DNA from: Leptodontidium sp. MPI-SDFR-AT-0119
Lineage: Eukaryota; Ascomycota; Leotiomycetes; Helotiales; Leptodontidiaceae
Assembly: GCA_020726505.1 (NCBI GenBank)
Contig: JAHLEZ010000013.1
Location: forward strand, 930,001 to 994,000
Reading direction: 5' to 3'
Length of the DNA: 64,000 nucleotides
Made by a program: the position numbers and the translations under genes. How positions within the stretch are numbered: the stretch's first letter is position 1; each line of letters opens with the position of its first letter. A model generated the notes under the pieces. It worked only from the letters and a program-made list of their open reading frames with translations. It did not search any database and had not been told where the DNA came from. Shown here one piece after another: positions 12,615 to 23,000 of the stretch.

Positions 12615-12755
12615 GCTGAGCCATTTGCCAGCGCTAGCAGGGGCATAAACGAGAAGCTGTTATTCGCCAGAGGATGAGGCTCAATTAGGACCCCTTCATA
12701 GACTAATTAGTACTCTTGCTTTTCTCCCCTGCTTAGCGTTGGCAAATGTCTCAGC
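12615..12755. mobile_element. MITE-like element with ~28-bp inverted repeats
   Basis: The left end GCTGAGCCATTTGCCAGCGC (continuing to 12642) is matched by the reverse complement of the right end (12727-12755), with about three differences over 29 positions. The interior is ~85 bp of non-coding sequence. No clear target-site duplication is seen at these borders, so the exact ends and superfamily are uncertain. Confidence 0.6.
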
Positions 12756-14536
12756 GGATGAAGGGATAAGCTACGCTTGCAAAAATCTAAAATCATTTTA
12801 GTCCTGAAACCACCCCTGTTTCCTTGAATCCTTGAATCCTTGAACCCAATTTCAACCTCCCTTGAAACCAGTTTGAGAAAGGTCTGCGGTGTAATGTGAG
12901 ATGAAGGAGGAGGCTCATGTTTTTGCTAAGAATCACGGTTAGTCTCTGATAAGATCTCCCTCGATCTTTCAGTACTTTTCCAATGATCCTTTTTGTTTTG
13001 GAAGTCCGGCCCACTTACTTAGAAAAGAAAAATAGTCCTACAGTTCTTGTCAGAAAAAAATGGGCCGCTCTCCTTTTACGGTGATTGCCACTTGTCTTAG
13101 TCCTTGGATTTTGACCTTGCTCATGAGTTGAAGATGCAGCAGTAGTGGCGACAAGCAGCCCATGAGGATACCGTGCCCAACCACAACAAATTACCCAATC
13201 AGCCAACCTGATAAATGAGAAGGCATTAGATAACTCCTGCAAATTTATTGTCAAAAGTCTGTTTTTGTACAATAAGGTGACACGAAAGTTGGATGTAAGT
13301 TTGAGCAAGGCTGGACTTTTGAGACAATGAGATGCGAAGGTTTGCATCTTTCACAGCGTTTCTTCCATCCACTGGAGTAAGTTCCTTCCACTGTCAACGA
13401 CGTGGCTCTACATGAAGACATTACATCATCGGTTGATATTTAAGAGGTTCTCTCTACTTTATTGAATGAATTACATAATAAGTGGAGGATGAGGAGCCCC
13501 CGCGGGATCGATGATCGTTTCGCTGACCTGGGGTCTTTAGATAATGGGCGAGAGAATTCTTTGGCCTTTATCTCGAAGCAAACATCACATTTCTCGAAAT
13601 TATTCATGATAAAGCAATGGTCAATCCTCCTGTTGACAGGCTCTTGGCTTAGAGCGGGTAGGCTTCGGTCGCGGGGTAACAGATGCATACCTATTCACTG
13701 ATTTCCCCCACTGACCGTCTTGTAAGACTTGTATCAGAATAGGCACAGCTCGCCAGAGTTTCTGGTCCCTTAGCTTACTCGTAACAGTTTCGCCGGGGGG
13801 CACACCATGCGGAAATGGTTAACAAGAACTCGTAAGTGTGAGACCGAATGTTTCCAGATTTCCATGGATTTCTTGTTGCATGACCTCCGTCTGGAGGGGT
13901 CCTGGAATGGCAATACGTTCTGGCCCAGGAACATGGGTCCTCGAAAACCTATGAAGCTAGAAAATATAGCGTCCTTGATTCATAACGTTTGTGCGGTGCG
14001 AACACTGCATCTCCTTCCCTCTTCAGATCTGTTGTCTTCAAGATGATAATCTGGATTCTGAAATACAACTCCGTTTCAGGAAGGTAAGAGTAATTGATAA
14101 TACTGAAATGTATTTGTCTGTGGTAAAAGCGCCCTCTTTAATTTTTTTTTGGCATTTTTAGTTGCGGGTAAACAATACAAGCCTTGGTCGATGTTTCTCG
14201 CTTAGGCTCTAGGTCAGGCTCGTCTCTTCAACACATTAAATCTACGCTCCATTTTCTTTTCTAAAGCACCGAATCCTTTTAAAGTGAGCGTTGCTTTGTT
14301 CTTTCCGATTAATAATGAAATGGTTATTGTGTTGCTACTAGCATCAATAACTCAAATTCAAAGTCAACAACGACGGTGTGTCATGATTGGGGCACGCTAT
14401 GTGTCGGATTCTCGTGAGAAACTCCCTCAGGGTATTTGTAACCACCAAAGCCTCGTTCCCCATAACTAAGCAGACAAAAACTTCAAAGATCGTAAACTTT
14501 TACTTGGAAAAACAAATAACTAGGCAAATAAAAAGA

Positions 14537-14740
14537 ATGTGTAACGAAGTTATACTCCGATACACGAGCTATTATTACGTTCCTCAAAAGTATCGGATCC
14601 GCTGCAACCGCTAGCTTGTTTTTAATAAGAGTTACATAGGCTATGAATACGATGTCTCTTGGGAATTCGGAGTTTGTTCAACATGTGTGGATGATTATCT
14701 TATAATAGGCGGAGATGATTGGCCGTAGGCGCATATCGTT
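14537..14740 (+). pseudogene. Decayed copy of the MC-type Cys-rich microprotein gene
   Basis: This stretch aligns over its whole length with the intact 68-codon gene at 26727-26933. It keeps the start (MCNEVILRYT), the YVPQKYRIRC segment, YEYDVSWE and GGDDWP. It has in-frame stops at the position of Gln26 and after DDWP, and several Cys codons have become Tyr or Ser. Most differences are C-to-T or G-to-A, for example TGC TCC CAT to TAT TAT TAC. That bias is what repeat-induced point mutation or methyl-C deamination leaves on duplicated fungal DNA, though a simple drift origin cannot be excluded. Confidence 0.75.
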
Positions 14741-14837
14741 GCCTGCGGGGCGTAAGAAGACTCGGCTAAGGTATTGGAGCAAATGCATTGTGGTGAAGAT
14801 ATTACATTAGTCGACACATATTAAGTTATTCTAATTT

Positions 14838-16237
14838 CTAAGTACATGTGCCAAAAATAGGTTGACAAAGGTTGGAGACAGCGCAAAACGCAGCTGACGA
14901 ACCACAGTTTCCCTTCACAGAACAGCAATCCCCAAACTTACTGCCATTACAGGAAGCTGTTGCTGACGAAGCTGAGCCGCACTTCCCATCGGTGCTTGTT
15001 GGGTTACAAGTTCCAAATACAGGCTGACAGAGATTCGCGACAGCGCAAAATGCAGCGGAAGATCCGCAATTTCCCTTCACGGAGCAGCAGTTGCCAAATT
15101 TGCTCCCACTGCACGATGCCCTCGTTGATGAAGCAGCACCGCACTTTCCGTGAGTACTTGTAGGATTGCAAGTCCCAAACAGAGGTTGACATAAGTTAGA
15201 GGCAGTGCAGAAGGCGTCGGAGGTGCCGCAGTTTCCTTTCACAGAACAGCAATTGCCGAAAGCACTTCCCGCACAAGTTGCTCCATTTGATGAGGCAGCA
15301 CCACAACGACCATCGGTGCTTACTGGTGGGGTACTCGAACCTGCTGAGACACCGGTACAGAGGTAATATTCAGCCCACATGCCAGTGCACGCTGTGCCGC
15401 CAATGCCTTTATTCCAGGTTGTCAACTGCGCAACAGTGACACCGACTTGTGAAGCAACAGTAGCGCACGTATCGCCAGCCTTGACGCGGTACCAGCGGTT
15501 GCAATTGCTGACCATGCCATCCTGGATTGGCTGGGGAGTAGGATTGAGGGCAGGGCTTGCTGTTGATGCAGGTCGTGTAGATGTAGGGACTGGAGAGCTG
15601 CCAATGATACCGGTACAGACATAGTAGTCTGCCCAGATGCTTGTACAGGCAGTACCGCCGATCTGCATGTTCCAGGCCGCCAGTTGAGCGACACTGATGC
15701 CAACCTGAGAAGCAATAGTTGTACAGGTGTCGCCGCCTTTGACTTTGTAGAACCGGTTGCAATTGGTTACGATACCCGGTTGGACTGGCTGAGGAGTTGC
15801 GATACCGTTTGCAGGCTGGGTGGTCGAAGGGGCGGCGCTGGATGACTGGGTTGTGGTAGATACGGGCGGCTTCGAGGTAGTAAACGGGGCTGGAGACTCA
15901 ATGCAGTAAGAGTAGTCAGTCTTCCAGTCGCTGCAAGACTTGATTGACGGGTTCTATCATGGCTGTGTCAGTGAAAATTCCACATGTCCAGAGATTGCGG
16001 TAGGGCGATTCAGGTCAAGCTTACCAGGGCAGTCAAGTAAGTCACAGAGACTCCGGCAATTGCTAGAGCAGTATCGCAACTGAGACCATCGTCCGAATTC
16101 CACCAAAGAGTGCAGTCCGAAGGCACCTTTGCATCGTAGGTGTAGTAGGGTACCAGGCTGTCAAATCGTTTCACACTGAGGGCAGCAGCGTGGACGGCCA
16201 AGAGAACAATAGTGGCAATGAAAGACATGCCAGTCAT
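14838..16237 (-). CDS. Secreted LysM and CBM18 chitin-binding protein
   Basis: The model is complement(join(14838..15953, 16025..16237)), 442 aa, with one 71-nt phase-0 intron (GTAAGC...ATAG). A signal peptide (MSFIATIVLLAVHAAAL) precedes three LysM modules at about 41-90, 135-183 and 220-268; the first spans the splice site. Ser/Thr/Pro linkers separate them. Three CBM18 (hevein-type) modules follow at about 286-334, 337-386 and 389-442, each with the GKCG...CCS..GxCG...FC Cys framework. No catalytic domain is present. In this family such proteins bind chitin or chito-oligomers in the wall or apoplast and may protect hyphae from chitinases or mask elicitors. Translation may start at 16237 or at the second ATG (16228). 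It is read towards the decayed microprotein copy and away from the chitinase locus. Confidence 0.92.
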
Positions 16238-18197
16238 CTTATGAGACCGAATTCAATCTGCATTGACTATTATTTGTGACAAACTCGATTGGAAAAGGAA
16301 GAGTGATTTTGCCAGGTAGTCAAGGTGTTTTTTGTTTCTCGAGAATCCCTCTGCTTTAAAGAAATTGGCATGCCTACGAATTCATGTGAAAGTACATAGG
16401 GCGAGCTTTGCAACTTTGGCCGAGATGAAAAATTTCCGTACATTTGTCACTTCTGCACGAAATCTCACTGACCTTCGCCAAGTTTAAGCTAATTGGTGTG
16501 CGGCACAAATCCTGGACCCAATATTGTAGATTGGTTCACAGTTGAATTCGGGAAAAAATAATGTGCATATGCGAGGATTAGCCAGCTTCCGTGTTGGTCT
16601 GTACCATCTGCTTTACTGAATCTGATAGTAACAGTGGATAATTGTTCCTCGACTTGGCGCGTTATTGACCTGGGTAGGGTAGTAGTACGAGAAGCATCCG
16701 CAGCTATCCGCTGGCGCTAGCGGCCACATTACAAGGGACAATTGCCCATGCAGCGGAGATGCGAAAATTCGGTCCCTCGTTTATGCATTAATTTGCCAGG
16801 TTGAATTATGTTTTATATTCAAGTTTAAAATATAGTCAAATGAGGATACCGGCCCCGACAGGAACATTCTGTCTACTCGTCAATGCCCCTTTGAATTATG
16901 AATTTTCTGCGGACTTGCTCTTAGCATGCCGGGGTAATTTAAAACAAGACAAGAAAACCTCGGGAAATAGACAAGTAAACCGACTATTCACTCTGCCGGG
17001 CCAACCACACTGCCAAACTCGTTCTAACAAGTATAAAGTCATTAACCCCACTCACCGTGGGAATGGCCTCCCAATCGGAGGGTCAGGGATTGAGGATTTA
17101 AGCCTGTGAGCTTCTGAGCAGTCGCGGTGGTTAGGACTAGGCCAGTGCTGAGTTAGAGTTAGAGTTAGGTTGACCATTAGAATAAGGGTTTTGTTTTGAT
17201 AGTGTCGTGAACGCAGGTAAATTTCATCTGAATAGTTTGGATTTGTAGAATAGACTTTGGAGATGCCTAGTTAGTTTAGCCGCCCAAGCCGCCCAGGCCG
17301 CCAAAGTTGACAGGAACGGGAACGGGAGAGACCGAACCTAATTTAAACGACGTGGGGATTTTTAAGCGAAGGATAAACAATGAAAAAGCGCTTCGATCCG
17401 CTTCGATCCATTATCGCGCCATCCACAAGCGAGATCCCCCGAGATGCGGGATGGGACCCTGAAATGAAACTACAGTAGGTAACCTTTAAGGAAAAGCGTG
17501 GGGCCGGAGTTCGGATACGATAGCGGTTACATTAAAAATGATCCTAGAGTTGGTGCTCTTGGCGTGCGCAGACATGACATTCTCGCTTGGCTGTGGCTAT
17601 ATCACCCATATAGCAAACCCATTTCGGGTAATTCTGAAGTCATTTGACCCACTCGTAAAGATGCACTGGCTCTCAAGCAGCGATGCCCTCATGACTGAAG
17701 GCGGGGCTTTAGAATGATTCTCCCCCCCTGTGTCTCGGTGCGTGGGAAGTCAATTAATTGAAGTAAAAATAAGGCATTTGTGTACAATTAGTATTGCAAT
17801 TCAAGTATAGTTGATGTTACCAAAGTCGCTCGTTTTCTCAGGTCCGCAATGGGGCTATCACAAGGAGGCATACTAATTCTTCACAAGATCTGCAAGTGGC
17901 TGAATCATATATCAGACTTCTGCCGGGAAAACCCAAATAGACTCCTATGAAGTCAAGTCCAAGGGAAAGCATATTCCTTAATTGATCAAATGTTCTATAC
18001 TAGGAGGTTTAATTTGTCTGATTTCTAGAAAATAGAATTGAATCAGATCGCACTAAAGTGATACACGAAGATATGAAGACGCTAAAGCTCAAACAGCGTC
18101 AAAGATGACCATGAGCATTGAGTCTATCATCCATAAGTCAAGTTGTGAGTCTTAAGAACTGGTGAGACAATGAGATGACAAGATAGGAGACAGCAAC
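16238..18197. other. Intergenic region
   Basis: No gene is supported. It includes a GCGCTAGC-centred palindromic patch around 16700-16720 and a CAGCGGAGATGCG motif near 16752 that resembles the repeat core at 12.6 kb. There is also a GTTAGAGTTAGAGTTAGG telomere-like run at 17152-17169. The open frame at 16801-17109 has no motif or codon bias that I would trust. Confidence 0.4.
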
Positions 18198-19091
18198 TCA
18201 GACAACGGTTGATGCAGCAACCACTAGACCTAACACTGTCCATCTCATCCCAAGGCTTGAACTTTTCAGCGAGCCTCCATTCGTCTTCCTGGGACACGGC
18301 GCAGTCATCGTTTGCCAGTCCCCTTCCTCACATCCCAAGTCGTGCAAGATAGCAGTGGAGACATTCGCCGCAAGCTCCTTGGCTGAAGACTGAAAGACGC
18401 ACTTGATTGAATTGAGTGGCTCGAAGACAGGGCATGGTGCTCCATCACCGATGTGTGACTTTACTTCAGTGATACGAATTGCCGCCGAGGTCTCATCGTC
18501 AAGCTCTGGACACGAGTTGACGGAAGCTTCGATGTCAGGACGCTGAGCACCTTGTGCTGTACTGAACTGTACTAGACGTGAGGAGTGTCCAGGAGCGTTT
18601 TTCCACCAGTTTTCTCCATAGCCTATGCTCCGGTCAAGACTATCTGGGTTGTACGGATCTGTTTCATTGACGAAGCACCGATTTGGGAGGGTGGCACTCC
18701 ACAGAATGTTGAAAGAGTCCGTCGTTCCGTTCGTCATATTAACCGTGGGAAAGTGGAAAAAGTGCTTTCCTGGCGCCTGCTCATCATCCGCTGGAAGATC
18801 GCCAGATTGAAGCCCAACGTCCATGTACTGCCAGTAGGGTCTGGTTATGTTCGGGTTCGAGTAAGCAGTCTGAACCAGGATTTGGATACGAAGTCTCAGA
18901 GGCCAGACAGCATCGAGGTTGTTGATTCCAAAGATGATGGGAAAATATTGAGTTGGTACGTAAGTCTCGTTGCGGGGGAAGAGGAGTTCAATTTGCAGGT
19001 CAGCAGGGAGATTCCGCTCTGCGAGAGCAGAACCCACCGACAGCAAAGAATAAAGGAGTGCAAAAAAAAAGTTCGTGAGCTTCATTGTCAT
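18198..19091 (-). CDS. Secreted DUF7136-type protein, probably GPI-anchored
   Basis: A single-exon frame of 297 aa. The chosen start at 19091 (MTMKLTNFFFALLYSLLSVG) gives a typical signal peptide cleaved near ALAE; the upstream in-frame ATG at 19160 would bury it. The mature part begins with the conserved ELLFPRNETYVPTQYFPIIF stretch of DUF7136 fungal surface proteins. It carries several N-glycosylation sequons (NETY, NMTN, NETD, NVST) and Cys suited to disulfides. The end is a Ser-rich stretch followed by a hydrophobic tail (MRWTVLGLVVAASTVV), which fits a GPI-attachment signal. The function of the family is unknown. It is divergent to the chitinase gene, with ~960 bp between starts. Confidence 0.85.
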   Translation of the reverse strand: MTMKLTNFFFALLYSLLSVGSALAERNLPADLQIELLFPRNETYVPTQYFPIIFGINNLDAVWPLRLRIQILVQTAYSNPNITRPYWQYMDVGLQSGDLPADDEQAPGKHFFHFPTVNMTNGTTDSFNILWSATLPNRCFVNETDPYNPDSLDRSIGYGENWWKNAPGHSSRLVQFSTAQGAQRPDIEASVNSCPELDDETSAAIRITEVKSHIGDGAPCPVFEPLNSIKCVFQSSAKELAANVSTAILHDLGCEEGDWQTMTAPCPRKTNGGSLKSSSLGMRWTVLGLVVAASTVV

Positions 19092-20051
19092 AGAGGTTTT
19101 GTCGTGGAAGTTTCTCTCATGGAGTATCGCCGAGGCGAAAATGAAAACCAGAGAACCCAAAAAGTTATTGGGGATTTCATGACTGTCGGCGCAGTTAAGA
19201 TGAAGCCAAGCATTCTCTCTGCATCACTTTTATACGACACAGCGGGCCCGCCAAGCACTGACTTTTCAAGTCGCGGGGGCAGGATGAATGGAGGTTCTTC
19301 CGCCGCGGCGCCAAGGCCAAATAACCGATGTAACAACCGCGGTGCTTTGCCAAGCTTGCCAAATTGTGTCACAAGTCCAGGTATCGTTGCCGGAACTGCA
19401 AGATTCTTCTTTAAGAACATGAATTGGACAGCCAAGACAATGCCTTGTTCATCCATTCGTTTGTAAGCGAGATATAGCTGCAACATCAGCTCATGATAGC
19501 TTCTCTGTCTACAACAACTCTCTTCCCATGCATACACAATAGCTTCATCCCAGTCAAACTGTGCCGCCCGGCAGCAATCGCCTTTCTCCGTAGTATTGCC
19601 ATCTTGGCTATGCCTTCTACCATGATAGATTGCGGAACTCTCGCCTTCGCGGGGAGCCTAGCCTCTCCTCGACCAAGACGTGTGATTTATATTCACACTG
19701 CAAGCGTTATACAGAGTAATGATGCCTTCCTATTTTGACCACGCTCCATTCAATGTTTGAAGCAACGAAGTTGGTTGTACGTAAACAAGACCGGAAACAT
19801 TTCTAAGAAGATTGCGGCCCCTACCGATTGACACCATGTGAGAGGAAGAGAATGTCATATAATAATAGTGACAAGTCTTCCTTCGCTCTTTTTTAGAAGT
19901 AGTGCTCACAGAACGCCTCTCATACACTTTTCTCGTCACTCCTTTACCTTTGATTTTCGAGAACTCGGTCGCTACTTTCCTTCATATCTTCTCTCGGAAG
20001 ACTTACATTTCCCTTTTTAACATTACTCCTCCAGCTTCTTTCGTTTCCGAA
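19092..20051. other. Divergent promoter region between DUF7136 and chitinase genes
   Basis: No gene is supported. Open frames on both strands at 18585-19540 are antisense or upstream shadows. A pyrimidine-rich leader (19985-20051) precedes the chitinase ATG. Confidence 0.4.
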
Positions 20052-23000
20052 ATGAGACTACAGCAGCACGCGCTGCCCCTATTGTTAGGATGGGCATGCC
20101 TGATTCTCAATTGGACCAATGCTTCCGAACTGTCGAGAGATATGTGTCCGACCAGCTGCTTCGAGGCAGGGTTTGACCGATCGAATTGGACAGTCATTGC
20201 CGAATTCGCCCAACTCCGGGCTTGTCAGAGACCAATGGTCCTAGACTTTTCGCTGGACGCCCCTGTTACACATAAGCAACATATCCGGGTTTGCAACGTC
20301 TATGCAAATGATTTCGATAGCCTAGCAGGCTCGAATTCCGCCTCATCTCAGCCAGAGGCAAAGACTGAGCCCAGACATGTCATCCCAGAATTGTCCTGGA
20401 CTCCCGCTACGTCTGAAAACGAAATTGGCGGAAGGCTTGTGATTCAGAGCGTGGAGCACCTACAGAGTTATCTGGCAAGAGCGGCCAGATCATGAAACGA
20501 ACCATCTTGTTCGCAACTGTCTCCGAAGTCACTGCTGGCGTCTACCTCGGCTCTAATCTGTTGGACTCAAGTGTCGCAGAGGGTCTCTTCAGCTCCTTCC
20601 TGGAAAATCTGTACATCACCGGAATTGCGGACTCTAAGTCTGCTCTTGTCCAAGTGTGCGAAGACCGATCTCGCGATGATATCTTCGGCCTGATCGCAGC
20701 CTCCAGCGCCGACTTTTCAACGGTCCACGACGCCGTTGGCCGCTGGTCAAATGGCTCGTGTGTTGACACGTCGTCGTATTTGGAGACACGGGAACTTAAC
20801 GCCACGGAGATAGTTGCCATCAAGCCAGAGGTTGGGTCAGCTCTTGGTAACAGCACTACCAAGGGGGTAGGCAACTCAACAGGCGCAGCCACGGCCAAAA
20901 GCCGACTGCAAGCACGCGCAGATTGCCGCACTGTGACAGTCGACACCGGAGATGATTGTGGCAAGCTTCTGACACGGTGTGGCGGGGGGCTAACCGCTGC
21001 AGACTTCTACAAATATAACCCCAACCCCAAACTCTGCTCGACGCTTCAGCCGGGCCAGCGAGTCTGCTGTAACACAGGCCAGTTGCCCGATATTCGCCCC
21101 AAGCAGAACGCGGACGGATCCTGCTTCGCATACAAGATTAAGTCCGGAGATTTCTGCAACAAAATCGCATCGGCCAACGACCTGACAGTCAACGAACTGG
21201 AAGACTTGAATAAGGAGACATGGGGTGCGCAGTCTCTTTTCCGATTCTTCTTTTGCTTCCTCAGAGCTACCTTTTCTATCTTTCCTACTTCCAAATATAT
21301 CTATACTTTGCTCTGATTGACTTTGTATTCTATTTTATTTCACCGGCTGACACCAGTACTTGACAGGCTGGAATGGATGCGACAATGGATTCTGGCCAGA
21401 TAATTGGATTTGCTTGAGTAAGGGCGCACCGCCGTTTCCTGCACCAATTTCCAACGCTGTTTGTGGACCGCAAAAGCCCGGCACAATAAAACCCAGCGGG
21501 TCGACATCGAGAGACTGGGCAAAGCTCAATTTGTGCCCACTCAATGTCTGCTGTAATGTGGCAAGTCTACTCTCATCCGCCGCTGGTGATACTAGAATAG
21601 AAAGCTAACCAAAACAACCCAGTGGGGCCAGTGTGGCACACCGGGTCGCCAGGCACAGCGAAGAAAGACACTTACGGCTGTATCTCTGGTTGCGGCATGA
21701 CACTTATCCAGAGCAGTCCCCCAGCACAATTTATCAAGCTTGGCTATTTCGAAGGATTCAATCTAGGTAGAGACTGCTTGAACATGGACGCCTCCCAGAT
21801 CGATACTTCATACACCCATATCCATTTTGCTTTTGGTGTCATTACTAATACGTTCGAAATCAAACAAGAGAATGCCTACGCCGAATTTCAGTTCCAACAG
21901 TTCAAGAAGGTCAAGGGCCCGAAGCGTATTATCTCGTTTGGTGGATGGGTGTTTTCCGCCGAGGCCCCCAATTACCCGATCTTCAGAAACGGAGTCAAGT
22001 CCGAGAATCGCAACAAACTTGCCGACAATCTTGTGAAGTATGTTGTTGAAAACGGTCTTGATGGCTTGGACATTGATTGGGAATACCCCTCTGTAAGTTA
22101 GCAATAGTTGCTACATTTTCAAAGCCTCCGTGCTGACTAGCTACTTAGGCCCCTGACTTGCCTGACATTCCAGCGGGTGATGTCTCAGAAGCCCTGGACT
22201 ACCTGCGTCTCCTTGCTGCTATTAGGTCCAAGCTACCAAAAGACAAGACACTTTCTATCGCCGCTCCCGCGTCTTTCTGGTACCTGAAGCAGTTCCCTAT
22301 CAAGGCTATGTCTGAGCTTCTTGACTATATTGTGTACATGACCTACGATCTTCATGGCCAGTGGGACGCTGGCAACAAGTGGGCCAGCCCAGGTTGTCCA
22401 ACTGGAAACTGCCTGCGCAGTCACGTTAATCGGACGGAGACGATGGCCGCCCTAACAATGATAACCAAGGCAGGTGTGCCATCAAACAAGGTCCTTGTCG
22501 GAGTCAGTAGTTACGGCAGAAGTTTCCAGATGGCTGATCCATCCTGTACTGGGCCGAACTGTCTTTTCACGGGCGACAGGTCAACATCGTTCGCCCGGAA
22601 GGGACGGTGTACACAAACAAGCGGCTACATTGCTAACGCCGAGATCGGGGAGATTTCTGGGCGAAAGTGGACCGACGTCGACAGCAATTCTAATATCATG
22701 GTTGACGGAGACCTTTGGGTGTCGTATATGGAAGACAATCTTAAGGAAAGCCGCACGCAGGCCTACAAGCGCTACAACATGGGCGGCACGATTGACTGGG
22801 CTGTTGACCTCATCAAGTTCCACGAGCCACCCAATTCAGGTGTCGGTACTGACAACAATCCTGGCCGCCAATGGGCAGTGTTCAAAGAACGGATTACAAG
22901 TGGGCAAGATCCTACTTTAAGCACCTGCGATGCTGCGCGACTGATCCGCACTGGCGATTGGATCAGCAAACCGTGCACGATTGAAGCGGTTGCGGAGCCG

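Larger units (their letters stand above)
11578..14536. other. Gene-poor AT-rich region
   Basis: Nearly 3 kb with no supportable gene. It holds the promoter of DUF7918 copy A, a perfect 12-bp-arm hairpin at 12561-12591 and a MITE-like inverted repeat at 12615-12755. Short open frames around 12180-12650 and 13440-14050 are AT-driven and show no motif. Confidence 0.5.

Noticed and set aside
12181..12646. Overlapping open frames on both strands in AT-rich DNA
   Set aside because: Composition is AT-driven, frames on both strands overlap, and the stretch contains the hairpin and reaches into the inverted repeat.
18585..19466. Plus-strand 293-codon open frame
   Set aside because: It is antisense to the DUF7136 gene, which has a signal peptide, sequons and a GPI-type tail; the plus-strand product has no sensible features.
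20439..20488. A 50-nt intron that would bypass the chitinase stop
   Set aside because: The phase fits, but the donor GTGATT is weak, there is no clear branch site, and it would delete a segment that looks like natural coding sequence. Kept only as an alternative to a frameshift.
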